From: Girardinichthys multiradiatus
Taxonomy: Eukaryota; Chordata; Actinopteri; Cyprinodontiformes; Goodeidae
NCBI RefSeq assembly: GCF_021462225.1
Contig: NC_061804.1
Location: forward strand, 13,708,740 to 13,772,739
Reading direction: 5' to 3'
Length of the DNA: 64,000 nucleotides
The notes under the pieces were generated by a model. The model worked only from the letters and a program-made list of their open reading frames with translations. It was not told the DNA's origin and made no database searches. Every line of letters starts with the position of its first letter. Within the stretch, counting starts at the first letter, position 1. A program made the position numbers and the translations under genes. Shown here in pieces: positions 23,115 through 34,204 of the stretch.

Positions 23115-24724
23115 CAGGTCCTTCTCAAAATATTAGCATATTGTGATAAAGTTCATTATTTTCCATAATGTCATGATGAAAATTTAACATTCATATATTT
23201 TAGATTCATTGCACACTAACTGAAATATTTCAGGTCTTTTATTGTCTTAATACGGATGATTTTGGCATACAGCTCATGAAAACCCAAAATTCCTATCTCA
23301 CAAAATTAGCATATTTCATCCGACCAATAAAAGAAAAGTGTTTTTAATACAAAAAACGTCAACCTTCAAATAATCATGTACAGTTATGCACTCAATACTT
23401 GGTCGGGAATCCTTTTGCAGAAATGACTGCTTCAATGCGGCGTGGCATGGAGGCAATCAGCCTGTGGCACTGCTGAGGTCTTATGGAGGCCCAGGATGCT
23501 TCGATAGCGGCCTTTAGCTCATCCAGAGTGTTGGGTCTTGAGTCTCTCAACGTTCTCTTCACAATATCCCACAGATTCTCTATGGGGTTCAGGTCAGGAG
23601 AGTTGGCAGGCCAATTGAGCACAGTGATACCATGGTCAGTAAACCATTTACAAGTGGTTTTGGCACTGTGAGCAGGTGCTAGGTCGTGCTGAAAAATGAA
23701 ATCTTCATCTCCATAAAGCTTTTCAGCAGATGGAAGCATGAAGTGCTCCAAAATCTCCTGATAGCTAGCTGCATTGACCCTGCCCTTGATAAAACACAGT
23801 GGACCAACACCAGCAGCTGACACGGCACCCCAGACCATCACTGACTGTGGGTACTTGACACTGGACTTCTGGCATTTTGGCATTTCCTTCTCCCCAGTCT
23901 TCCTCCAGACTCTGGCACCTTGATTTCCGAATGACATGCAGAATTTGCTTTCATCCGGAAAAAGTACTTTGGACCACTGAGCAACAGTCCAGTGCTGCTT
24001 CTCTGTAGCCCAGGTCAGGCGCTTCTGCCGCTGTTTCTGGTTCAAAAGTGGCTTGACCTGGGAAATGCGGCACCTGTAGCCCATTTCCTGCACACGCCTG
24101 TGCACGGTGGCTCTGGATGTTTCTACTCTATACTCAGTCCGCTGCTTCCGCAGGTCCCCCAAGGTCTGGAATCGGCCCTTCTCCACAATCTTCCTCAGGG
24201 TCCGATCACCTCTTCTCGTTGTGCAGCGTTTTCTGCCACACTTTTTCCTTCCCACAGACTTCCCACTGAGGTGCCTGGATACAGTACTCTGGGAACAGCC
24301 TATTCGTTCAGAAATTTCTTTCTGTGTCTTACCCTCTTGCTTGAGGGTGTCAATAGTGGCCGTCTGGACAGCAGTCAGGTTGACAGTCTTACCCATGATT
24401 GGGGTTTTGAGTGATGAACCAGGCTGGGAGTTTTAAAGGCCTCAGGAATCTTTTGCAGGTGTTTAGAGTTAACTCGTTGATTCAGATGATTAGGTTCATA
24501 GCTCGTTTAGAGACCCTTTTAATGATATGCTAATTTTGTGAGATAGGAATTTTGGATTTTCATGAGCTGTTTGCCAAAATCATCCGTATTAAGACAATAA
24601 AAGACCTGAAATATTTCAGTTAGTGCACAATGAATCTAAAATATATGATTGTTAAATTTTCATCATGACATTATGGAAAATAATTAACTTTATCACAATA
24701 TGCTAATATTTTGAGAAGGACCTG
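23115..24724 (-). mobile_element. Tc1/mariner element, family 3 (DD34E), nested copy
   Basis: A complete 1,610-bp element with TA duplications at 23113-23114 and 24725-24726, inserted in the right terminal repeat of the family 2 element. The terminal inverted repeats are about 200 bp (23115-23314 and 24525-24724), beginning CAGGTCCTTCTCAAAATATT. Two other copies lie at 30397 and 51721. It has the only uninterrupted family 3 transposase in the window. Confidence 0.95.
23392..24396 (-). CDS. Tc1/mariner transposase, uninterrupted (334 aa)
   Basis: A full-length transposase frame from ATG at 24396 to a stop at 23392. The product cuts and pastes its own element at TA sites in the nucleus. The N-terminal helix-turn-helix (about residues 10-50, with KEISERIGCSQSTVSRHLSG) is followed by a basic GRKKCGRKRC linker. 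The catalytic triad is Asp in LFPDESKF, Asp in QHDLAPAHSA and Glu in PDLNPIENLW, with 34 residues between the last two. Compared with both sister copies it has Pro instead of Ser just before the first catalytic Asp, and Tyr-Arg for Ser-Gly near residue 89, so activity is doubtful despite the open frame. It is nested in another transposon inside an intron. Confidence 0.93.
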   Translation of the reverse strand: MGKTVNLTAVQTATIDTLKQEGKTQKEISERIGCSQSTVSRHLSGKSVGRKKCGRKRCTTRRGDRTLRKIVEKGRFQTLGDLRKQRTEYRVETSRATVHRRVQEMGYRCRISQVKPLLNQKQRQKRLTWATEKQHWTVAQWSKVLFPDESKFCMSFGNQGARVWRKTGEKEMPKCQKSSVKYPQSVMVWGAVSAAGVGPLCFIKGRVNAASYQEILEHFMLPSAEKLYGDEDFIFQHDLAPAHSAKTTCKWFTDHGITVLNWPANSPDLNPIENLWDIVKRTLRDSRPNTLDELKAAIEASWASIRPQQCHRLIASMPRRIEAVISAKGFPTKY

Positions 24725-24846
24725 TAATTCCACATGTGTTAATTCGTAGTTTTGATGCCTTCAGTGTGAAGCTACAATATCCATAGTCATGAAAATAAAG
24801 AAAACTTTTTGAATGAGGTGTGTCCAAACTTTTGGTCTGTACTGTA

Positions 24847-25149
24847 TGTATACGAGGGCTTTTCAGAAACAATTGTTTAAAAAAGTGCACCATTGTCCCT
24901 ATATACTTTATCAATATTGCAGAGATGGAGGCAGATGGAAAAAAGGGGCAAAGATAAAAGAGAAGGATTTGCGAGAGAAGAATAAAGCAGGAAAAATACA
25001 AACATCAAATAAAGATGAAAAACAGGACTGATATCAAAGGGCGGAACGGGAGGAAAGGAAGGATAAAAGTGAGGAGCCCTTGGAGAGAGAAAAGGGGAGA
25101 ACAAATCTAAAATAGAGAGAGAGAGAGAAATAACAGCATCTCTACCCAC
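24847..25149. other. Intron with purine-rich tract
   Basis: It lies just downstream of exon D on the minus strand. A purine-rich tract runs from about 24925 to 25130, including a GA dinucleotide run near 25112-25128. No exon. Confidence 0.5.
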
Positions 25150-25219
25150 CACAATCATTTCTGATGGCTCCAAAGTGATGCATTCACAGCCTCGCCTGCC
25201 CCCCAGCTGCTTGCCAAAA
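25150..25219 (-). CDS. rapgef6: RAPGEF6-like exon D
   Basis: A 70-bp exon. The acceptor is TTTTTTGCAG and the donor GTGGGTAG. The first T completes a Cys codon begun in exon C, then FGKQLGGRRGCECITLEPSE and MIV follow, ending in phase 0. FGKQ.GG.RGC.C..LEPSEMIV is a conserved PDZ-GEF segment at the end of the N-terminal cyclic-nucleotide-binding-homology fold. The absence of an insert after FGK favours RAPGEF6 over RAPGEF2. Confidence 0.9.
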
Positions 25220-25690
25220 CTGCAAAAAAGAGAACACACAGAAGACATACATAAAATGTAAGTAGAAAATAAAAACAGACGTCAGGCAAGGATGAGATTA
25301 TCTGCTCACGATGCGCACCGGGGCAGATGCATTCAATCCCAGGCGGCCACCCACATACAAGAACCAACATTAGGGCCCCTTAAATTACACTAATTACCCA
25401 AATAATTACGCTCAAGCAGCATTAAATGTAAAATGATACTGATATATGTGCTAAATATCTTAACTAGAGAAGTTACATCTGTTGGGAGTGAAGTACTTGT
25501 GTATATTTAAGTAAACACAATTTCATCTCTGCACAGAAGATTTAACAGCAGAAGCCTGTAAGGTGTAATTTAGAGCGGATGACTTTTGTGCATATCCAAT
25601 TTTAGGTTATACCTGGCCAATACTGCTTTGTCATTAACCCAACTTAGGTTTTACTCTCAAAATGTATAGATGATAATACATTTTTACTGG
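25220..25690. other. Intron upstream of exon D
   Basis: AT-rich sequence with nothing recognised. The open frame at 25155-25370 on the minus strand crosses exon D in the wrong frame and is a shadow. Confidence 0.45.
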
Positions 25691-25790
25691 TGAGAGAGGG
25701 GAGACATGCAGCTAGGGTCAATAGCCCAGGACTTGAACCCGCAAAGGCCAGCGTCGAGGACCAAGGCCTCCGAACATGGAAAAGGACCAA
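25690..25790. repeat. Fragment of tRNA-like dispersed repeat
   Basis: It contains GGACTTGAACCCGCAAAGG and CGAGGACCAAGGCCTCC. The GAACCC block looks like the complement of a pol III B box, and the layout resembles a dispersed repeat common in fish. Only a fragment is present, with no borders. Confidence 0.4.
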
Positions 25791-25979
25791 ATACAGGCAA
25801 AACCAGCATAGACCAGTCCTTCACACCAGATAAGGAGGTACATATGCATAAGTCTCATTTACAATATAAACCTAAACTTTTACTTGCCACAGCTAATACT
25901 TACAGCATTTAAAACAGCAACTTGCTACAAGCTTTCTTTTTAAATTCAAGTAGAAACAGATCCTTGCTAAGGTTTTCCT

Positions 25980-26370
25980 ACCACTTGAATGTTAGCCTAT
26001 TTTGCCACATTATAACCACAGACCTCATTGTTTTTCATGGGGGAAAATAATTATGATGTAAAATTATTTTTTTAACAAATACATCATTGGAAAATTGTAC
26101 TCAGTCACTCTGAGTAAAAACGTTGCAGAACTATCTTCAAAGTATCCTAGATCCTTGCAAGAGAAAAGCTCCTCCACATCATGATGCCGTCGCCACCATC
26201 TGTCACCATAGCGGACGGAGTATTAAGGATGACGATCAGTATTTTCCCCAACAGTGTTGTCCATCTTCCACAGAGATCCACACCTGAGCTGCCAAAAACC
26301 CCAACTGTTTGCACATTTTGTGACATTATAACTACAAACTTACATTTCTTACAAGAAAATAGATGATGCC
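25980..26370 (-). mobile_element. Decayed Tc1 relic
   Basis: The segment CATCATGATGCCGTCGCCAC at about 26178-26197 is the antisense of the conserved Gly-rich block (VKHGGGS.M) of Tc1 transposases. The flanking blocks at about 25995-26090 resemble the terminal region of the old family at 35165. No open frame. Confidence 0.5.
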
Positions 26371-26479
26371 ACTATTGTTTTGTTTTATTTAGAATGAGTC
26401 TTTCTAAATCAAATTTTCAAAACACATTACTTGAAAAAACAGATTAACCTTTAGAGGTGTTTTAGCCTTTTTAAGGCCA

Positions 26480-28015
26480 TACAGATGCATACTGACCCAC
26501 CTGAACATTATTTTACAGCTAGTGAATCAAAATTCTTACAGACTTTTTAAGAAAAAGGAAGTGAATGTGTGCTCCACATCAATATTTATGGTACCAAACA
26601 AAAGTAAAAAACGGAAACGTCTTATAAAAACCTGCAGATTCAAAGCTGACTTCATGTCTCCTTCGTAAGTGTAGCCTTAAGAATCTAAAAAAATAAAGTC
26701 AAAAAGCAAAAAATGTTTTGAATACATGTGAATGTCAAAGCATTTTTAAACATATCTTTGAAGACTCTTTCTCAAATGAGCCCCTGTGTCTATGCATGCA
26801 GCCATTACTCATGTCTTTGTGGTTTCCAAGCACTGTGTACAGTACATCGTGTGTGTAGAGATCCCCTGTCTGAACAGCTCAATCTGAGCTCGTTGTGAAT
26901 CCTGAGAACACATTGGGCTGCCAACACGTCTCGCTCCTCTTGGCTTGTAAAAGTGGTGATGCAGCACTGTTTGAGGTTTGAAGGAGCGGCGGGATGCAAT
27001 CGTTGAGCCGTGTAGGGTTGCAGAAAACTCATGTGGTGTTACTCACATCTCTTCTAAGATTTAGCCGAACTGTTTCAAACAATGTTAGCGAATCGCTCTG
27101 CTTTACATACGTCTGCTTCTTTGCTGATCATTTCTCATCCACCCTCTAACATCTCCATCTGTGACCATCCTTTTAAGGACCTAGTGTTGATCCTTTTTGA
27201 TTCTGAGTTGAAAAACAAAATTTTCTCTTATCCTGAAAATGCAGCTTCCAAATACTGCAGACATTCCTCAAAGTCACCCTCTTGTTTTAGGGCTCAAATA
27301 CAAATCTGTCTCCATAATAATGAGTAATTATAGAAAAAAATATGAAAATCCTCTTTGCAGTTTCCTAAACTAAATGAGCCGTTTTACCTAGGACACAATT
27401 TCCAAGCAATGTCAAACAGTCTGTAAAATAACGAAAGCCTCCCCTTGAAGGAGTAATAAATAAATCAGTCTCCATTTTACTTTGAGAAAGCTGCAGGATC
27501 CTGACCTCTTGGTGGCTGAAATTGGCCCAAATGAGCTATGTCAGGATTATGATGATACTCTGCTGCCACCTACCTTGTAACATGTTCAGAATAAACAGCT
27601 GTCAATTAACCAACAAACTACTCTTCCTTATAATTTTTGTTTTTATAATTTTCTTCCTTTTATCTGCAGTAGGAGCCAATTATCTCGAGGATGCCTTAAG
27701 AGTAATCAGCTGCTTTTAGCCTTCTTCCACTGGGGTCGCATGTCAGAGTCAGCTGCAGAAAACATTCCTAAAAGGTGTAATAAACTCACTGGCATCTTTC
27801 AATGAGGCCCTCGGGGCACCAGAAGCCTTCAAACATATGCACCGTAGAGCACGTCCACCAGCTCCATTATACAGAAATGTTGTGCTCGTAGTATGAAAGC
27901 TATGTTTAAAGATGCACTGATTAGGCTTTTCTAGGCTGATACCAATTTCCCATGTTCTTACAGATTTGACCTGCTGATTACAGCGTTTTATTCTCAGGAA
28001 TATAACACAGAAGTG
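26480..28015. other. Intronic stretch, no gene seen
   Basis: AT-rich DNA. Open frames at 26805-27327 have no recognisable motif and no splice context fitting the host gene. Confidence 0.4.
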
Positions 28016-28029
28016 AAAAATATGCTCTT

Positions 28030-29430
28030 GGTTCTTTGACAGAGGTTACAGCCTTGAATCCAACAAGGGATTTAGAAGAATATCCTAATTTATGCCCTCA
28101 AAGTATGAGGTCATGTGAAAAAACAGGGTACCCTACGAACGTATCTGAGCATTTACTCAATATTGCTTTTAATGATGTTGAAATATCAAGTAATGTAACC
28201 AAACATAACAAGACCTTTCAAACTTTAAAATGGAATTAAAAAAAGCACCTTCTGGTCAGGAGAAAATTAGGATGGCCCCACATTTATTACCACTTAGGAT
28301 AGTTAAAATTACACATGGGCATATGGTATCAGATATACATGATGAGAATAATTTTACTCAGCAGTTAGAAGGAGGTTTGCCTTGTTTAAACCTCAGACAT
28401 TTAGCTTATTGCACTCCTGACTGTAAAAGTGATAATAAAACGCTGTCTGGGGGCTTAGAAAAGGTTAAAGCAGTCTCTCAGTCTGGTATGGGTTTTAAAA
28501 AGATCTCAAAAGAATTAAAAATTAGTCATTCCACAGTATGGAAAATAGTCAACAGTGAAGGAGATTCAAAACAACTGCCAACATGCCCAGGTCTGGCTGT
28601 CCAAGCAAGTTCACCCAGAATGCGAACCACAGGATGCAGAAGTGTCCAAAAACCCTAAACTGTCATAATGGGACCTAAAGGAGGCTCCCGCACCTTTAGA
28701 TGTGAAGGTGCATGTCTGTACAGTCATAAAGAGACATTGGAGGTGTGGAAGGAGAAAACCTTTGCTCTCTAGAAGAACATGAAGGTCAGACTATAGTTTA
28801 CCAGAGAGAATGCAATGTTGACAAAGACCAGGGCTTATCAAATCGTACCGTGAAGGTCAGATGAGTATAAAAGTGGATTATTCAGACATAGAACAGAAAA
28901 CATCTTTTGTGTAAACCAAATACAGCACTCAGGGAAAAGTACCGTCATGATTTAGGAATGCTTCACTACAGCAGAAACTGGCCAGCTCAACATCATAGAA
29001 TCCACCAGGAAATCTACCATGTATCAGAGAAAGATGCAGCAGAAGAGGACCCTGCAACCCAAAACATTGAAGTAAATCCACCAAGGACTGACTGAAAACT
29101 AAGAAATACAAAAGATCCTGGGCCCAGATTTTGATCCTTATGAGATGATGTGGAAGTGTCCATTTAAAAAACCTCTCAAACATCTCACAGCCTTAAGTGA
29201 CTAGTTGGACAAACTTTCCTCAGACTGAAGTCAGAGACTGGAAGGTATTTCAGCCAAATGGTCTACAACTAGCTACTGGGGAGTAAAATATTATATTTTT
29301 CTTGTATAAGTACAATTCAATTATTTTCTTTTGTGAACATTTCTTTAAAAAAAAGTGAAATATTTAATAGGGTGATTTTTATTTCATTCCCAAAAAAATT
29401 CTAAGTGGTCACTGTTGCTTTTTGTTTTTA
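28030..29430 (+). mobile_element. Decayed Tc1 element
   Basis: The plus strand carries an old Tc1-like transposase in pieces. A DNA-binding segment with KKISKELKISHSTVWKIV (about 28495-28548) is preceded by EKVKAVSQSGMG. Further blocks are GAGAAAACCTTTGCTCTCTA (about 28754), CCAAATACAGCACTCAGG (about 28915), CATCATAGAATCCACCAGG (about 28990) and CCACCAAGGACTGACTGAAA (about 29078). Internal deletions have removed several catalytic-region segments, and frames are broken repeatedly. This is a different lineage from families 1-4. Confidence 0.75.
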
Positions 29431-29439
29431 TTCACCAAA

Positions 29440-30394
29440 GAATGGAGAGTTTTAAGCTTTGATTTGTTTAATAAATATGAAACGAAAATAATTCAGAATT
29501 AAGAACTTGACATATTGACCATCAGAGCTGACCAAGGGAAAACTAGACCATTCTGATCTTTGGCCGACTGATTGGTGCATTTTTATTTATTTTTATTTTG
29601 AACTCCCTTTACTAACACTGCTGTATAATAAATGAAAATTCAAAAAGAAAAAAAATCCTTCTTAGAAAATCCAAACAAAATAGTTAAATATTTAGAACTT
29701 TTGCTGGGAGGAATACAATCAACCCGGCTCTGAATCATTTCACATTTAGGTTGATAGAGGTATTAATTTGGCTTTGAATCCAGCAGAAAATGAAGGAAAT
29801 ACCAGATAATTTCCAGTTATGCATCTAAGAATGAAAATGGGAGTTTCAAGGCACAAATTGAATGATAGACAAAAACTGAATAATAAACAGATATTTCAGT
29901 TTGAACTGTTGCCAACTGACCAGACTGTCTCTAGTTCTGTCCATTTTGAGTTTGATATATTAGAAAAAACTGACCCAATATACAAAGCCTATTTTAAGCA
30001 AATACAATGAATCACTTTTGAAAATCAATAAAAATAGGCATATTCTGTAGTCACTCAAGGAAATATTCAGTCTGCTGGACTCAAAGCTCTGTCAGGAGGT
30101 CAGCCCAACTCTGACAGATCTCTCTATAATCCACCGAGGCGAGACGCCTGCTCCCTGTCCAGCCTACACAAACCCTGCCAAGGCAGTATCTTCACCTTCT
30201 CTTTGTCTTCATGCAGCACTGTTAGACAGAAGCGAAAGAGAAACAGCTAGCTATAATAAATGAAACTCAGCAGAGCTGGAAATTTTAGGCATCTTTACTC
30301 TGTGTGCAACTGTTATATGTTCTCTCATTTCTCATTTTTTCCTTGAGCTACTGCATGCCCACAGCACTAGAAGAATAAACACCCTTGAGTCAAA
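29440..30394. other. Intronic stretch, no gene seen
   Basis: AT-rich DNA between a dead Tc1 copy and the family 3 copy at 30397. Nothing else was recognised. Confidence 0.4.
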
Positions 30395-30396
30395 TA

Positions 30397-32008
30397 CAGG
30401 TCCTTCTCAAAATATTAGCATATTGTGATAAAGTTCATTATTTTCCATAATGTCATGATGAAAATTTAACATTCATATATTTTAGATTCATTGCACACTA
30501 ACTGAAATATTTCAGGTCTTTTATTGTCTTAATACGGATGATTTTGGCATACAGCTCATGAAAACCCAAAATTCCTATCTCACAAAATTAGCATATTTCA
30601 TCCGACCAATAAAAGAAAAGTGTTTTTAATACAAAAAACGTCAACCTTCAAATAATCATGTACAGTTATGCACTCAATACTTGGTCGGGAATCCTTTTGC
30701 AGAAATGACTGCTTCAATGTGGCGTGGCATGGAGGCAATCAGCCTGTGGCACTGCTGAGGTCTTATGGAGGCCCGGGATGCTTCGATAGCGGCCTTTAGC
30801 TCATCCAGAGTGTTGGGTCTTGAGTCTCTCAACGTTCTCTTCACAATATCCCACAGATTCTCTATGGGGTTCAGGTCAGGAGAGTTGGCAGGCCAATTGA
30901 GCACAGTGATACCATGGTCAGTAAACCATTTACCAGTGGTTTTGGCACTGTGAGCAGGTGCCAGGTCGTGCTGAAAAATGAAATCTTCATCTCCATGCTT
31001 CCATCTTCAGCAGATGGAAGCATGAAGTGCTCCAAAATCTCCTGATAGCTAGCTGCATTGACCCTGCCCTTGATAAAACACAGTGGACCAACACCAGCAG
31101 CTGACACGGCACCCCAGACCATCACTGACTGTGGGTACTTGACACTGGACTTCTGGCATTTTGGCATTTCCTTCTCCCCAGTCTTCCTCCAGACTCTGGC
31201 ACCTTGATTTCCGAATGACATGCAGAATTTGCTTTCATCCGAAAAAAGTACTTTGGACCACTGAGCAACAGTCCAGTGCTGCTTCTCTGTAGCCCAGGTC
31301 AGGCGCTTCTGCCGCCGTTTCTGGTTCAAAAGTGGCTTGACCTGGGGAATGCGGCACCTGTAGCCCATTTCCTGCACACGCCTGTGCACCGTGGCTCTGG
31401 ATGTTTCTACTCCAGACTCAGTCCACTGCTTCCGCAGGTCCCCCAAGGTCTGGAATCGGCCCTTCTCCACAATCTTCCTCAGGGTCCGGTCACGCCTTCT
31501 CGTTGTGCAGCGTTTTCTGCCACACTTTTTCCTTCCCACAGACTTCCCACTGAGGTGCCTTGATACAGCACTCTGGGAACAGCCTATTTGTTCAGAAATT
31601 TCTTTCTGTGTCTTACCCTCTTGCTTGAGGGTGTCAATAGTGGCCTTCTGGACAGCAGTCAGGTCGGCAGTCTTACCCATGATTGGGGTTTTGAGTGATG
31701 AACCAGGCTGGGAGTTTTAAAGGCCTCAGGAATCTTTTGCAGGTGTTTAGAGTTAACTCGTTGATTCAGATGATTAGGTTCATAGCTTGTTTAGAGAGCC
31801 TTTTAATGATATGCTAATTTTGTGAGATAGGAATTTTGGGTTTTCATGAGCTGTATGCCAAAATCATCCGTATTAAGACAATAAAAGACCTGAAATATTT
31901 CAGTTAGTGTGCAATGAATCTAAAATATATGAATGTTAAATTTTCATCATGACATTATGGAAAATAATGAACTTTATCACAATATGCTAATATTTTGAGA
32001 AGGACCTG
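30397..32008 (-). mobile_element. Tc1/mariner element, family 3, second copy
   Basis: A 1,612-bp copy with the same 200-bp terminal repeats as 23115-24724. The left target site is TA (30395-30396) but the right flank reads CA (32009-32010), so one target base has changed since insertion. It lies in the 17.6-kb intron between exons C and D. The transposase is broken by one complex indel. Confidence 0.95.
30674..31680 (-). pseudogene. Family 3 transposase, frameshifted
   Basis: The frame runs from MGKTADLTAVQKATIDTLKQ at 31680 through the helix-turn-helix, the first catalytic Asp (LFSDESKF) and the Gly-rich region to LPSAE. There a complex change at about 30995-31023 adds two bases net and shifts the frame, ending it at 30871. 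The rest, 30904-30674, continues in the correct frame with PDLNPIENLW and the normal C-terminus. The second catalytic Asp lies in the out-of-frame stretch. The rest of the element is very similar to the other two copies. Confidence 0.93.
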
Positions 32009-32010
32009 CA

Positions 32011-33225
32011 TTAGTGACAAAGGATGTGTGTGTCTGTGTGTGTCCACATGTGAATGCTCAAAAACCAATGCTACTGCCATGACTGAACGGAAAAGCAGTT
32101 TAAGATTTTATGCACCGAATGACACACACATTGACAAAAAAGCCAAACAACAGGAGACAAAGTTTCTCTTTTAGGTTATTTTGATGGAAAACGTTGAGGT
32201 TAAAATACCAATGCACAACAGTTTTTTGGTTTCTCAAGTTAGTCTAAATTTACAATCCGCTATTTTCTCCTAAATGTAAGTTGGAGTTTAAACAGCGTAA
32301 ACCTTTTTGATGCTAGCTTTATACAAATAATAGTGCGCAACCTAACATTTTAAAATAAAAATAAAAAAGATAGAGCTTTTCAAATTGTAGGTTGTTTTCT
32401 CCTCACATCCATTAATGTGTAATATTTATTTGTGTTTTATAGCTGATGATAGCTTATGTGGCTTCTGTCTTGGCCAAGTCTCCCTTGTAAAAGAAATCTC
32501 TGACCTCAATGGGACCTACTGGGTGAATAAAGGCATACTAAAACCGAATACATTCCACAGAACATTTTTCCTACAGTTTGCATAGCAGAACATTATATTT
32601 ATATATACAGGAAGATATTATATGGTGAGATGGCAGCTATATGTCTACACATCTACCACATTTGGCGTTCAGGGTTCCTACAGACGTTATGTCAAGATTG
32701 ACGGACGAACGGAATTGGCATAGTCATTTTTTTCCTTACGATCAGCAGCCCCAAGACTCATCTTATCTTCATCTGAATGAAGATGTGCCTGTGCTCTGTT
32801 TCAGCACGCGATGATTTTCCTCCTCTCTGTTCCTGAAGAAACAAGTTGTTGGCAGAGGGAGGAACAGGTTCAGCTTCGGTCCAGTGACAGCTGCAGGACT
32901 TTGGGCAACAAACCATGACAGCCAGCAAGTCACTAGGACCACACACATACGCAACCACCCTGAGGTGCAGTCTAAAGCCTGGGTATATCAGCAATCTGTC
33001 AAAGAATGCCAAATATCAGACAACTATTATTAAATGACAAGTCTACCAAAAAGCAGAAAATTCAAAAGAATTTTGTAGGTTAGAGTAAGTTTATACAAAC
33101 ATTTTCCTTCTTTTTCTTTTTTGGTGAAGCGATATTATCATCCAGCCATGTTGAACATATATTATCCACAGAAGGAATGCTTAATTTATTTGAGTAATTC
33201 AATTAACAAAACAAACTCATATTGA
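32011..33225. other. Intronic stretch, no gene seen
   Basis: AT-rich DNA with a short GT-rich run near 32025-32044. No exon was recognised. Confidence 0.4.
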
Positions 33226-33229
33226 TTAA

Positions 33230-34200
33230 TTACGCAAAGAGTGGTGCAATTCAAGTGATTTATTTCTGTTAATAATGAAGATTATGGCTTACAACTAACA
33301 AAAGTCCAAAATTTCACTCCCCAGATAACTTGCATCATAAGAAAAAACAGAAACATCAGCGTATTGAGAAGTATGCCTATATGCTGTACAGTATGGAGCT
33401 CCTTTCGCATGAATGTCGGCATCAGCACAACGTACAGTTCAGGCTAAGAGCCAATGGCACGGCAGACACATTAAGGAAGTCCATGTTGCTTTAATAGTTG
33501 CCTGCAGTTTGTCTGCCTTGTTGGTTCTGGTGTCTTTCATATTTCTGTTTAGAATACTTCATAGATTCTCTATGAGATTTAGGTCAGTTCAGTTTCCTGA
33601 CCAATCAGTCCAATGATACTATGGCCATTATAGCAAGTATTGGTACTTTTGGTAGTGTGGGCAGGTTCCAAATCCTACAGAAAAGTAAAGGAATTGCTCT
33701 AAGATTTCCTGGTAGATGGCTGACTTTGGACTAGACAAAACACAGTTGATAAACACCAGCAGATCACATGGCTCAATACATCCTTACCGACTGTGAAAGT
33801 TTCCACTGGACATCTGTGCCTCGCCACTCTTCCCCCAGACTCTGGCACATTGATTTCCAAATGAAATGCTGCATGTATAACCTTTTTCTACCACATTTTT
33901 TCCTTACACTCAACTCTTCTTTAATATACCTGCATATAGCATTCAGTAGAGGTGGAGGTTGTCAATCCCTGTCTCCTGGACAACTGTTGGGTGGGCAGTC
34001 TTCTCCATGATTGTGTAGCCCACAACATGTTTTACTGGTGTAATGCAATATTCAAAGCTTTGAGACAGAATTTTGGCTTCTCCTCAGCAGTGGGTCATAA
34101 TCATCAAAATGAACAGAAATAATTGCCTGAAACATATCAGTCTGTGAACAATTAACCTTCAGACAAGTTTCACTTTCTAAACTGAATTTCTGATATTGCT
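33230..34200 (-). mobile_element. Decayed Tc1/mariner relic
   Basis: Antisense transposase blocks are readable in order: GATTCTCTATGAGATTTAGG (about 33562, complement of the PDLNPIE region), CAAATCCTACAGAAAAG (33670), CCCCCAGACTCTGGCAC (33833), TTGATTTCCAAATGAAATGC (33850) and an N-terminal block at 33980-34010. The layout follows family 3 but the sequence is far more diverged and broken everywhere, so it is an old related copy. Confidence 0.65.
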
Positions 34201-34204
34201 TGAT

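Larger units (their letters stand above)
19077..24844 (+). mobile_element. Family 2 Tc1/mariner (DD38E) with three nested insertions
   Basis: The outer element is bounded by TA (19075-19076 and 24845-24846) and inverted ends beginning CAGTACAGACCAAACGTTTG. It is split by a LINE piece (19214-20478), a family 1 element (20512-21773) and a family 3 element (23115-24724). Subtracting these with their TA duplications leaves about 1,628 bp, the length of the uninterrupted copy at 57217-58844, and the joined pieces follow that copy throughout. Its transposase is at 22018-23072. The order of the three insertions relative to one another cannot be told, since each hit the outer element directly. Confidence 0.93.

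Noticed and set aside
23992..24436. 140- and 109-codon plus-strand frames rich in Leu, Ser and Phe, repeated at 31276-31720 and 52007-52450 (minus)
   Set aside because: They are antisense shadows of the family 3 transposase and recur wherever that gene occurs.
28036..28658. Host gene coding for a homeodomain-like or helix-turn-helix protein
   Set aside because: The helix-turn-helix frame is followed by ordered blocks of a broken Tc1 transposase, so it is a relic transposon.
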